Shown one piece after another: positions 25,244 through 33,313 of a stretch of 64,000 bases of DNA. The stretch's first letter is position 1; each line of letters opens with the position of its first letter. A model generated the notes under the pieces. It made no database searches and was not told the DNA's origin. It was given only the letters and a program-made list of their open reading frames with translations. Both the position numbers and the translations under genes were made by a program. Origin of the DNA: SSSZ01 sp036732025 (lineage in GTDB: Bacteria; Pseudomonadota; Gammaproteobacteria; Burkholderiales; Rhodocyclaceae); assembly GCA_036732025.1 (NCBI GenBank), contig DAINDE010000017.1, positions 1 to 64,000 on the forward strand. The letters are read 5' to 3'.

Positions 25244-26160
25244 GTGCTGACCGTGCTGTTCTCGACGCATAACGGAGCGACAACCTTGCCGACGATGCTG
25301 GAGGCGATGTGCGCATTGGAGGAACCGGAGGGGGATACCACATCGTCGCCGTGCTGAATGCCTGCACGGACAACTCCCGGGAGATACTGGAGCGATACCT
25401 TCACCGCCTGCCCCTGACCCTTGTCGAGGAGCCGAGGTGCGGCAAGAACCACGCCCTGAACCGCGGACTTGCCGAAGCCAGGGGGGAACTGCTGGTATTT
25501 TCCGACGACGACGTCGTTCCCTTGAAGACCTGGCTGGTCGCCTACGAAAGGATGGCCCGGGAGCGGCCGGAATTCGACATTTTTGGCGGGCGCATCTTGC
25601 CCTACTGGATGGCGGAACCGCCGTCCTGGGTGCTGGAGCGGGTGCCCATGGGGCCGGTGTTCGCCGTGCATCCGGCGGACCTGGCGGGAGGCGAGACCCA
25701 TCACGGCATGATCTGGGGGCCCAACATGATGGTCAGATCGAGGGTTTTTGCCGCCGGTTACCGGTTCAACGGCGATGTCGGTCCCGACGGCACCAATACC
25801 TACGCCATGGGCAGCGAATCGGAGTTTCTCGAGCGCCTGTCGGCCGCAGGGTACCGGAGCTGGTTCTGCGGGGAGTGTGCCGTCCAGCACATGATCCGGC
25901 CCTGGCAGTTGGAGACGGAGTGGATCGTCGGACGGGCATTCCGCTACGGCAGATTCCGCTACGATCACGGCGAGCGGAAGCTGTGGGGAGACGTCCCCAT
26001 GTGGCGGGGTTTGCCGCGCTGGATGTGGCGCCGGTATCTGGCGAATCTCGCCTCGATGCGCTGGTTGCGCTGGTGCGGCAGGGAGTGGGACTATTTCCGC
26101 GTCGCCTGGGAGGCTGAATATTTCAAGGGCCTGCTCCACCAGGCCCGGAGACGGAACTGA
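25244..26160 (+). pseudogene. GT2 family glycosyltransferase with N-terminal frameshift
   Basis: From GTG 25244, preceded by AGGGG at 25232-25236, one frame reads LTVLFSTHNGATTLPTMLEA, a textbook GT2 opening, and then stops. The next frame continues from about 25334 with YHIVAVLNACTDNSREIL, LVFSDDDVVPLKTW (DXD region) and EFDIFGGRILPYW. One missing G in the run at 25330-25334 explains the shift; adding it gives a continuous 305-residue protein. The shorter reading from ATG 25309 lacks the first nucleotide-binding strand and is probably inactive. Five G is short for phase variation, so a recent mutation or assembly error is more likely. The gene lies between a flippase and a GH26 gene. Confidence 0.82.
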
Positions 26161-26163
26161 GCC

Positions 26164-27300
26164 ATGGTCGAAGCGAACGGAGCGTGGGGCCGCACCATGC
26201 GTCGCCTGGGTGCGACGATGGCCGTCGTGCTCGCGAGCGGCGCCCTGGGCGCGGCGGAGCTTACACCGGAAACCGATCGTCTGAGGGCATGGCTTGCCCG
26301 GGAAAACGAGGGATTCGCCCTCGGCGGCCATTGGAGCGCCGGTAGCGCCAGCGTCGGCTGGGACGTGCAGGCGGCCATTTCCGGGCGGCAACCGCTCCTC
26401 TTCAGCGTCGAGTACTACGACGTCGGGCCGGTGGAGCGCAAGCCGAAGGAGCGGGCCCAGGCGGCGGCTTACCTCCTGGAAAAGTTTCGGAGCGGGGGCA
26501 TCTGCACCCTGGTCGATCACATGCCCAATCCGGTGACCCGGGGCGACGCCTGGGATATCGGCGGCAACGCCCTCGCGGCAATCCTTCCCGGCGGTGCGGA
26601 ACATGCGGCCTATCGGGCCTATCTCGACCGGCTGGCCGAGTTTCTCTCCGGGCTGCAGGTCAACGGGGTGAAGGTGCCCGTCCTCTTCCGGCCCTTCCAC
26701 GAAATGAACGGCAACTGGTTCTGGTGGGGAGGGAAATCGGCGGCGACCAGCGGCCTCGTGGATCTGTGGCGCTTCACCCACGATTACCTGATGGTGGAGA
26801 AGGACGTCGATAACGTCCTCTGGGTGTGGTCGCCCAACGTGTCGCCCTATCCTTCCACGGCCGAGTTCGAAGCCTACTGGCCCGGCAGGAATTATGTCGA
26901 CGTGGTCGGGCTCGATGGCTATGACAATACGCCCAACCCGAATTTCGAGAGTGCGAGCTTTACGGGCAGCTTCCAGATCGTCTCCAATCTCGCCTGGCGC
27001 AACCGCTTGCCCATCGCCTGGAGCGAGATCGGATTCAAGCCGGGGGGCCAGGCCGTGCCCGGGGTGTGGAACGAACGCGTCCTGCCGGCGCTGAAGAAAC
27101 AGTACCGGTACGTGCGCTACGTCCTCATCTGGAATGCGGATTTCGGTCCCCGGCCGGGCACGCCGGCGGCGCCGGGATTCGCCGAGCTGTCGGCGAGTCC
27201 CGGGGTCCTTCGTCTGGGCGATGCCCCGGGGAGCGACATTTACGGCCCGGGATACCCGGCGACGCAGACGCGCCCGGGAAGGGGCGACGCCGTCCGGTAA
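26164..27300 (+). CDS. Secreted GH26-type glycoside hydrolase (mannanase-like)
   Basis: A 378-residue protein of the GH26 beta-mannanase fold. RPFHEMNGNWFWWG places the acid/base at Glu180, and IAWSEIGFKP places the nucleophile at Glu288. GLDGYDN and WVWSPN also fit family landmarks. An alternative start at 26197 (MRRLGATMAVVLAS) gives a cleaner signal peptide and may be the true one. Export would place the enzyme where it can cut the polysaccharide made by this locus, as clearing or length-control enzymes in alginate and cellulose systems do. That role is inference; the backbone sugar is unknown. It lies 3 bp after the frameshifted glycosyltransferase and faces the next operon. Confidence 0.85.
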   Translation: MVEANGAWGRTMRRLGATMAVVLASGALGAAELTPETDRLRAWLARENEGFALGGHWSAGSASVGWDVQAAISGRQPLLFSVEYYDVGPVERKPKERAQAAAYLLEKFRSGGICTLVDHMPNPVTRGDAWDIGGNALAAILPGGAEHAAYRAYLDRLAEFLSGLQVNGVKVPVLFRPFHEMNGNWFWWGGKSAATSGLVDLWRFTHDYLMVEKDVDNVLWVWSPNVSPYPSTAEFEAYWPGRNYVDVVGLDGYDNTPNPNFESASFTGSFQIVSNLAWRNRLPIAWSEIGFKPGGQAVPGVWNERVLPALKKQYRYVRYVLIWNADFGPRPGTPAAPGFAELSASPGVLRLGDAPGSDIYGPGYPATQTRPGRGDAVR

Positions 27301-27348
27301 GGGGGCGCGACGCACCGCGGCGAATGCAGGCGGGCGGCAGGCAGGGCG

Positions 27349-28662
27349 TCAGCGGCCCAGCCAGGGCTCGATCAGGGCCATGTGCCGGGCAACCGCGCCC
27401 TTGGCGGCGGCAAGCGTTTCGTGGATGAGATGCTTGCGGTCCCGGTAGCTGTCGGGGTTGTCCAGCCACTCCAGCCAGCAGGCCGACAATTCTTCGACGT
27501 TCGCCGCCTCCTGTAGGCAATTCGCATCCAGGAGCATCCGGTATACCGGATAGGACGGGTAGGTCGGGTCCCAGCCCGGCTTCACCGTCACCGGTTTTTC
27601 GAAGCCCAGGGGTTCCAGCACGTTGTGGTCGGTCCCCATGTAGGCGACGGTGGCGGCGGCGAAGAAGTCGCGCAGTTCGCCGATGGTGTCGAGGACCAGG
27701 CAGGCGGTTTCCGGCCCCACGGCCACGTCGGGAACGGCGGAGCGGAAGAGGGACGGCAACCGCATCTCCCGCAATAGTTGCGCCAGGGCCTCCATGCGTT
27801 CCTTGACCTCCGGGTGGCGGGGGGCGAGGACGATGAGGGCCTCCGGGTGGGCGGCGCGAACGGCGGCGAAGGCGTCGAGGACGAGCTGCTGTTCCGGCAG
27901 CTCGGTGACGCAGCCGGCGACGACGATGGGCCGGCCGGCGGCAAGCAGCGAGCCGAGCATGGCCGGGCTGCGGGCCTGGGCCGGGGACCATTGCGGCGAG
28001 GGCAGGGCGTCGAACTTGATGTTGCCGGTGACGGTGACGCGCTCGGCCGGGGCGCCGGCGGCGACCAGGGCGTCGCGGATGGCCTCGGTCTGGGCGGCGA
28101 TGACGTCGAAGGCCCCCAGGGTGTCGCGCTGGAAAAGCCGCCGTTCGATGGCATCCATGCGGCAGGAGGAGGGGTAGAAGTATAGCCAGCCGTTGACGAT
28201 GGCGGTGAAGGCGCCGCGGCGCTTGGCTTCGAGCAGGAAGGCGAAGGAGAAGCGGCAGGGAGCGTCCCCCGGCCAACAGGGGATTTCCCCCACCACCAGG
28301 GCCCGGGGCGGGTAGAGGGCGGCGAGTTCGGCGGCGTCGTCGCCGTGGCCGCGGGTGATGCAGATTTCCGCCGCCGGGTAGCGGGCGCCGTAGCTATCCC
28401 GGTAATGGGGGTGGTCGCTGATGAGCACCAGCTTGAGGTCGGGCCGGCGGGCCACCAGGGCCTTGAGCAGGGGATCGATGGCGTTCAGTTCGCCGATGGT
28501 GGAGACGAAAACCCACAGCGCCGGTAGGGGACGCTCCGGGCGGCGGACTTCCAGGTGGCCGGCGGCGGCGTTGCCGCGCAGGTCGCTCAGGGCTTCCAGG
28601 AGGCGGAAGGCCTGCCATTTGAGGCGGGTGGCGAGGCCGATGCGGGAAGGGGCGGGGGTCAT
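27349..28662 (-). CDS. Kdo-transferase-like glycosyltransferase (WaaA family)
   Basis: A 437-residue GT-B protein similar to 3-deoxy-D-manno-octulosonic acid transferases. FVSTIGELNAIDPLL puts the catalytic Glu at 58, as in WaaA. VTVTGNIKFDALP, LAPRHPEV and YMGTDHNVLEPLGFEKPV are the family's CMP-Kdo and acceptor regions. The N-terminal membrane helix of housekeeping WaaA is not evident, and the surroundings are a polysaccharide operon, so this is probably a dedicated paralogue using Kdo or a related ulosonic acid, not the lipid A enzyme. KdsD-like isomerase is encoded 6 bp upstream, which supports a Kdo-type donor. It is the last gene of its operon. Confidence 0.8.
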   Translation of the reverse strand: MTPAPSRIGLATRLKWQAFRLLEALSDLRGNAAAGHLEVRRPERPLPALWVFVSTIGELNAIDPLLKALVARRPDLKLVLISDHPHYRDSYGARYPAAEICITRGHGDDAAELAALYPPRALVVGEIPCWPGDAPCRFSFAFLLEAKRRGAFTAIVNGWLYFYPSSCRMDAIERRLFQRDTLGAFDVIAAQTEAIRDALVAAGAPAERVTVTGNIKFDALPSPQWSPAQARSPAMLGSLLAAGRPIVVAGCVTELPEQQLVLDAFAAVRAAHPEALIVLAPRHPEVKERMEALAQLLREMRLPSLFRSAVPDVAVGPETACLVLDTIGELRDFFAAATVAYMGTDHNVLEPLGFEKPVTVKPGWDPTYPSYPVYRMLLDANCLQEAANVEELSACWLEWLDNPDSYRDRKHLIHETLAAAKGAVARHMALIEPWLGR

Positions 28663-28668
28663 GGCGAA

Positions 28669-29679
28669 TCAGAGGACGCCGGCCTGGAAGAGGTCGTGCA
28701 TGTTGAGGGCGCCCACCAGCCGGTTGTCGGCATCCACCACCAGGAGGCCGTTGATGCGGCGCTCTTCCATCATCTTCACCGCCTCGGCGGCCAGGCGTTC
28801 GGGGTCGACGGTGTGGGGGTTGCGCTTCATCAAGTCGGTGATGCGGGCCGCCCGCAGGTCGGCGCCGGCGGCCAGGGCGCGGCGCAGGTCGCCGTCGGTG
28901 AAGATGCCCAGGATACGGTGTTCGTCGTCGACGATGGCGGTCATGCCCAGGCCCTTGGAACTCATCTCCAGGAGGGCGTCGGCCAGGGCGCAACCGGGCC
29001 CGACCGTGGGCAGGGCCGCACCGCTGTGCATGACGTCGCTCACCCGCACCAGCAGGCGCTTGCCCAGCTTGCCGCCGGGGTGGGAGCGGGCGAAGTCCTC
29101 GGCGCCGAAGCCGCGGGCCTTGAGGAGCGCCAGGGCGAGGGCATCGCCCAGGGCCAGGGCGGCGGTGGTGCTGGAGGTGGGGGCCAGCCCCAGGGGGCAG
29201 GCTTCCTTTTCCACGCCGGCGTCGAGATGCACGTCCGCCTGGCGGGCCAGGGTGGAGGCGGGGACGCCGGTCATGGCGATGAGCTTGGCGCCGTGGCGCT
29301 TGAGGAGCGGCACGATGGCCACCAGTTCGGCGCTTTCGCCGGAATTGGAGATGGCGATGACCACGTCGTCGGGGGTGATCATGCCCAGGTCGCCGTGGCT
29401 GGCTTCGGCAGGATGGACGAAGAAGGCGGGGGTACCGGTGCTGGCCATGGTGGCGGCGATCTTGCGGGCGATGTGGCCGGACTTGCCGATGCCGCTGACG
29501 ACGACGCGGCCGCGGCAGGCCAGCATCATGGCGACGGCGGCGGCGAAGCCCCCGTCGAGGTGCCCGATGAGGCCGAGGACGGCGTCGGCCTCGGTGCGCA
29601 GGACATCCCGGGCAAGTTCGAGCAGTTCGTCGGCGGAAGTGGCCGGGGCGGGTCGGGCGGGGCGGCTGGAATCAAGCAT
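28669..29679 (-). CDS. kdsD: D-arabinose-5-phosphate isomerase (KdsD/KpsF type)
   Basis: A 336-residue enzyme interconverting ribulose-5-phosphate and arabinose-5-phosphate, the first committed step to Kdo. A SIS domain (residues about 40-175) carries VVVSGIGKSGHIARKIAATM and FFVHPAEASHGDLGMI. Two CBS domains follow (about 205-330, ending NRLVGALNMHDLFQAGVL). Length fits the full KdsD/KpsF form. It overlaps the GNAT gene by 8 bp and precedes the Kdo-transferase-like gene, so precursor and transfer steps are co-expressed. Whether this is the only KdsD of the cell or a capsule-type extra copy cannot be told from the window. Confidence 0.9.
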   Translation of the reverse strand: MLDSSRPARPAPATSADELLELARDVLRTEADAVLGLIGHLDGGFAAAVAMMLACRGRVVVSGIGKSGHIARKIAATMASTGTPAFFVHPAEASHGDLGMITPDDVVIAISNSGESAELVAIVPLLKRHGAKLIAMTGVPASTLARQADVHLDAGVEKEACPLGLAPTSSTTAALALGDALALALLKARGFGAEDFARSHPGGKLGKRLLVRVSDVMHSGAALPTVGPGCALADALLEMSSKGLGMTAIVDDEHRILGIFTDGDLRRALAAGADLRAARITDLMKRNPHTVDPERLAAEAVKMMEERRINGLLVVDADNRLVGALNMHDLFQAGVL

Positions 29680-30751
29680 TTTCTGCCTCCGGAGCGGTCG
29701 TCGCCGCGGCCTGGGGGGCCGCCCGGCGGGCCCGCCACTGCAGCAGGCGGGGGATGACGCTGAAGCGGTAGGCGTTGGCGTGGTAGAGGGTGCGGGCCTG
29801 GTCGGTCCAGCGGGTGTGCCATTCCATCAGCTTGCCGTAGAACTCGATGCGTTTGATGCGGCCCTCGCCGTAGAGCTGCTGCATCTGCTCCTCGCGCATG
29901 AGGAAGGCGGGGGAGAGGCTGCGGTTGGAACCGTCGTAGGTGGTCTTGAGAATCACCAGCAGGTCGTCGCGTTCGATGCACAGATCCATGGCGGCCACCT
30001 GCTCCCCCAGTCGATAACGGTAGACGACGCCGCGGCCGGCCCGGCAGAAATTCTCCATCATGGCCAGGTAGAAGCGGCCCTGGTCGTTGTCCAGACTGAC
30101 GGCGGTGCCTTCCGCCGCCTTCCAGCTGGCAGTCTCGAGGGCGCCGTATTGGCTGATCGCTTCGCGCATGGCGGCGGCGTCGCGGAGGATTTCCAGGGTT
30201 GGTGCCACGCCGTCGGCCTGCAGCTTGTTGCGCTGCTTGCGCATGTTCTGGCGCAGGTTCTTGCCGCGGGACTCCCAGTAGGCGGCGAAGTCGCCGGCCA
30301 GCTCCACCCAGGCGGTCTGGATGTAGTCCAGGGTGCCGAAGCAGGGGCGGTTGGCGGGGCGCACCTGGTAGAGGGGATCCAGTTCGGTGAGGCCGAGGCC
30401 CAGGTTGAAGCCGGGCAGGGCCCGCAGCAGGCTGTCGGCGAGGCTGTCCACGGCGACCGTGGGCAGCGCCACCACCGGCCCCAGGGGCATCTGGGAGGGC
30501 TGGAAGGTGCTCCAGCGCCCGGTGCCGGCCCGCTGCAGGAGCAGGGCCGCCACCGGCTCGCCGCCGCTCCGGCCGACGGCCAGGGTTTCCCGGCCGCTGC
30601 CGAAGGCGGCGACGAGGGGCGCGACGAACAGGCTTTCCAGGAAGGGCAGGTTGGCGCCCCGGGCGTTGATCCCATCCCAGGTGGCGGCCTGGGCGGCGAA
30701 GTCGCGGGTGGGATGGAAGGTCCAGTCGATAGGCATGGTTTTTTGCGTCAT
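29672..30751 (-). CDS. GNAT-family (BioF2-like) acyltransferase
   Basis: A 359-residue protein of the Acetyltransf_6/CelD-type GNAT family. Blocks include ESRGKNLRQNMRKQRNKL (about 155-172), YRYRLGEQVAAMDLCIERDD and FLMREEQMQQLYGEGRIKRI in the C-terminal half, the typical acyl-CoA-binding region. The start chosen, ATG 30751, overlaps the upstream stop (ATGA) and gives MTQKTMPIDWTF; a longer in-frame reading is low-complexity antisense of the neighbour. Proteins of this group are frequent in exopolysaccharide loci and may N- or O-acylate an amino sugar. The amino sugar could come from the aminotransferase in the same operon. Confidence 0.8.
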   Translation of the reverse strand: MTQKTMPIDWTFHPTRDFAAQAATWDGINARGANLPFLESLFVAPLVAAFGSGRETLAVGRSGGEPVAALLLQRAGTGRWSTFQPSQMPLGPVVALPTVAVDSLADSLLRALPGFNLGLGLTELDPLYQVRPANRPCFGTLDYIQTAWVELAGDFAAYWESRGKNLRQNMRKQRNKLQADGVAPTLEILRDAAAMREAISQYGALETASWKAAEGTAVSLDNDQGRFYLAMMENFCRAGRGVVYRYRLGEQVAAMDLCIERDDLLVILKTTYDGSNRSLSPAFLMREEQMQQLYGEGRIKRIEFYGKLMEWHTRWTDQARTLYHANAYRFSVIPRLLQWRARRAAPQAAATTAPEAENA

Positions 30752-31980
30752 GGGGTGATTTCGTCGAAAAGTCTGGCCAGCTGGGCGGTCCGGCCGCGCC
30801 GGGAACAGCCGGCGGCGTTGGGGACCCGCTGGCGGCCGGCAGCCAGGGCGGCGAGCCATTCCCGCAGGGCGCGGGCGATGTCGTCGGCGGATTCCAGGTC
30901 GGCCAGGAAGTGTCCGGGATGGGCGGCCACCACGCCGGCGGTGTCCCCCCGCGGGTCGGTCAGGGCGAGGATGGGGTGTCCCGCCCGCAGGTATTCGTAG
31001 ACCTTGGCCGGCACCTGATCGTTGCAGCCGGCCGATTGCAGCAGCAGCAACCCCTGGGCGGCAAGCATTTCCGTCAGGGCGTCGATGTAATCGAGTTCCG
31101 GCGCTATGTCGATGAATTCCTGCACGCCTTCCTCCCGGGCAAGGTGCTGGAGGAAGGCCTCATGGACCGGCGCGCGGAAACGGACCAGGAGGCGTCCGGC
31201 CTGGGCGTCGCCGGTATCGGTCAGTCGCCGCAGGGCGCGGAAGAGCTGGCGCGGATTGCGCCACTCGGGGTAGACGATGCCGCTGTGGAGCAGGACGATG
31301 CGGCCGGTGTCGGCCGGGGGGCGCGCCCGGTGGCGGGCTTCCGCCGCGGCGAAGGCGCCCTCGTCGAAGCCGTTTTCCAGGAGCGACAGGCGATCCTCCG
31401 GCCAGCCGTAGCGCCGGCGGTAGAGGTCGAGGGTGCCCCGGGTGGTGAAGGTGGCGCGGCTGGCCCGGGCAAAGACCTTTTCCTCGGTGCGCTGGTAGCT
31501 GCGCCAGGTGGCCGGGTCCGGCGGGTAATCCTCCTGGGCCATGGGGTCCCGGAAGTCGGCGACCCAGGGCAACCCCGAGAGGCGTTGCAGGGTGTGGCCG
31601 ATGAGATGGGCGGTGGCGATGGGGTAGGTGCTCCACAGGGCCTTCGGGCGGAAGCGCCGGATGAGCCCGAGGCCCAGCGGAACGGCGCCGAGCCACCAAC
31701 TGACCCAGCGATCGGGGCGGGCCAGGCAGCCGATGTAGTGCCCGGCCAGGGACAGGTGGCGGGCGGTGTCGAGGGCGAAGGCGCGGTAGACCGGTGCGGG
31801 CGGCAGGGCGTCGTGGGTGGCCGAGACATGCTCGTAGGCCCGCGGCGCTGCCGTCAGGACGAGGGGTTGCCAGCCGAAGGCCGGCAAGTTTTCGGCGAAG
31901 CGCAGGGCCCGCTGGACCCCGCTGCTACCGGCCAGTGGCGGGTAATGGTAGGCGATGAGCAGGACGCGCCGGTCGCTCAT
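30748..31980 (-). CDS. GT4-type glycosyltransferase
   Basis: A 410-residue GT-B enzyme. The opening VLLIAYHYPPLAGSSGVQRA carries the glycine-rich acceptor loop. PWVADFRDPMAQEDY is a frequent block in capsule and O-antigen transferases. The C-terminal donor region has QSAGCNDQVPAKVYEYLRAG near residues 325-345. ATG 31980 overlaps the stop of the aminotransferase, and its own stop overlaps the GNAT start, so expression is coupled through the operon. It may transfer the amino sugar made by the neighbouring aminotransferase; this is inferred from gene order. Confidence 0.87.
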   Translation of the reverse strand: MSDRRVLLIAYHYPPLAGSSGVQRALRFAENLPAFGWQPLVLTAAPRAYEHVSATHDALPPAPVYRAFALDTARHLSLAGHYIGCLARPDRWVSWWLGAVPLGLGLIRRFRPKALWSTYPIATAHLIGHTLQRLSGLPWVADFRDPMAQEDYPPDPATWRSYQRTEEKVFARASRATFTTRGTLDLYRRRYGWPEDRLSLLENGFDEGAFAAAEARHRARPPADTGRIVLLHSGIVYPEWRNPRQLFRALRRLTDTGDAQAGRLLVRFRAPVHEAFLQHLAREEGVQEFIDIAPELDYIDALTEMLAAQGLLLLQSAGCNDQVPAKVYEYLRAGHPILALTDPRGDTAGVVAAHPGHFLADLESADDIARALREWLAALAAGRQRVPNAAGCSRRGRTAQLARLFDEITP

Positions 31981-33146
31981 GGGGTACCGCAAACGCTGCG
32001 GACGGTGGTGGCAATGCAGGCCAGTTCGTCCTCCCGCAGATCCTGGTGGCAGGCGAGCTGGAAGACCTCGGACGACCACTGCAGGCCGACGTCTCCGGGG
32101 AGCGCCGGGGTGTCCGGCCACAGCCAGTTCCAGCGGAAGACCGGCAAGCCGAGCTGGCGCAGGCGGGCGTACTTGGCGTCCGGGTCGCTGACCCGCAGCG
32201 GGAAGACATAGGGCACGGCATGCTCGGGCAGGTCGGGGCGCAGGGGCGCGAAGCCGGAGTGCCCGGAGAGGGCTGCCGCCAATTGCCGGTAGTTGGCGCG
32301 GCGCCGCTCGGCGATGCGCCGGGGGTCCGCCACGAGGGGGATCGCCTTGGAAATGGCCTCGGGCTCCTGGTGGGCCAGGTCCATGTCGAAGCTGTAGGTG
32401 AGCGGGCCGGGAACGCCAGCGCCAGCCGAGGTCGTCGGCGCCTCCTGGCTGGGCGGCCGGCGCACGGAATTCTTGGCCCGGAAGGCCAGCCGCAGGAGCG
32501 GGGCAAGGACCCGCAGGCGCCGGTAGTCGCCGGCGGTTTCCAGGATATCCACCAGGGCCTTGACCTGGCGGACGGGCCCGGGGGCGGCCAGCCGGGCGCC
32601 CACTTCGCCGGCGGCGGCGGCGACGAGGATGCCGCCCGAGGGCACGGGAAAGAACTTGGTCAGGCTGGCGATGGCGAAGTCGCCCCACTGGCCCACCGGC
32701 CGGCCGTCCGCCTGGCCGAAGAAGGCATGGGCGCAATCCTCGATCAGGGCGAGACCCCGCCGTTCGCAGAACTCCCGGAATTTCCCCATGGGCTGGGGCA
32801 GGCCGAAGAAATGGGGGACGATGATGGCCCGGGTGTGGCTGTCGATGGCGCCGGCCAGGTAGTCGAGGATGGGTTCGCCGCGCTCGTTGATGGGGTAGTA
32901 GCGGGGCGTGGCGCCGAGCTTGACGATGGGCGCCACCATGGTCGGGCAGTGGTAGGTGGGCACCAGGATCTCGTCGCCGGCGCCGATGCCCAGTTGTTCC
33001 AGGCCGAGGGCGATGGCGGCGCGGCCGCTGGCGGTCATCACCCGGCTGGGGCTGTCGAGGATGGAGGGCGGCGGCGCGCTGCCCCGCCGGCCGAAGGTGT
33101 GCCAGTCGAGCACCGGCAGGCGCGGAATGTCGCGGGGTTCTGTCAT
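31977..33146 (-). CDS. DegT/DnrJ/EryC1/StrS-type sugar aminotransferase
   Basis: A 389-residue PLP enzyme of fold type I that aminates keto sugars attached to nucleotides. The PLP-binding lysine is probably Lys164 in ASLTKFFPVPSGG, with Asp137 in ALIEDCAH for the pyridine nitrogen. ILVPTYHCPTMVAPIVKLGA is the typical block near residue 60. The active-site motif SLTKFFPVPSGG is shorter than the classic SF(H)...K form, so its substrate may be unusual. It heads a five-gene operon (aminotransferase, GT4, GNAT, KdsD, Kdo-transferase-like), which together could make and attach an N-acyl amino sugar and a Kdo-type residue. Confidence 0.85.
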   Translation of the reverse strand: MTEPRDIPRLPVLDWHTFGRRGSAPPPSILDSPSRVMTASGRAAIALGLEQLGIGAGDEILVPTYHCPTMVAPIVKLGATPRYYPINERGEPILDYLAGAIDSHTRAIIVPHFFGLPQPMGKFREFCERRGLALIEDCAHAFFGQADGRPVGQWGDFAIASLTKFFPVPSGGILVAAAAGEVGARLAAPGPVRQVKALVDILETAGDYRRLRVLAPLLRLAFRAKNSVRRPPSQEAPTTSAGAGVPGPLTYSFDMDLAHQEPEAISKAIPLVADPRRIAERRRANYRQLAAALSGHSGFAPLRPDLPEHAVPYVFPLRVSDPDAKYARLRQLGLPVFRWNWLWPDTPALPGDVGLQWSSEVFQLACHQDLREDELACIATTVRSVCGTP

Positions 33147-33266
33147 GGGTCTGGGAGCGGGTTCCCGGCCTTATCGTTTTCCGGGCGATTAATCTATCAT
33201 AGGAATTCGTTCCCCCATGCCGCGGGCGCTGCCCATCCGTGGAAAAGGACACGGACCGGGGCCGGC

Positions 33267-33282
33267 CGGCACGGTTGATGCG
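33267..33282 (+). promoter_or_regulatory. Candidate sigma-54 promoter for the beta-helix gene
   Basis: CGGCACGGTTGATGCG matches TGGCACG-N4-TTGCA with the GG and GC dinucleotides ten bases apart; six of seven bases of the -24 block are kept. The expected start near 33293 leaves about 20 nt before ATG 33314, including the GGGAGGT ribosome site. A 10-bp palindrome GGCAATTGCC lies at 33291-33300 across the predicted start. PrsR, a sigma-54 activator, is encoded nearby. The element is similar to the one before wzm. No laboratory evidence is available here. Confidence 0.4.
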
Positions 33283-33313
33283 CGGGTCATGGCAATTGCC
33301 GGGAGGTGTGACG

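Noticed and set aside
25330..25334. Phase-variable homopolymer tract in the GT2 gene
   Set aside because: Five G is too short for efficient slipped-strand switching. A fixed mutation or assembly error is the simpler reading.
27349..28662. Calling this gene the housekeeping waaA of lipid A synthesis
   Set aside because: It lacks an evident N-terminal membrane helix and lies in a polysaccharide operon, and a decayed copy stands in the same locus. A specialised paralogue is more likely, so no gene symbol was given.
28421..31000. Plus-strand open frame of about 859 codons over kdsD and the GNAT gene
   Set aside because: Its translation is low-complexity and rich in Arg, Ser and Ala. The minus strand encodes three recognised enzymes over the same DNA.
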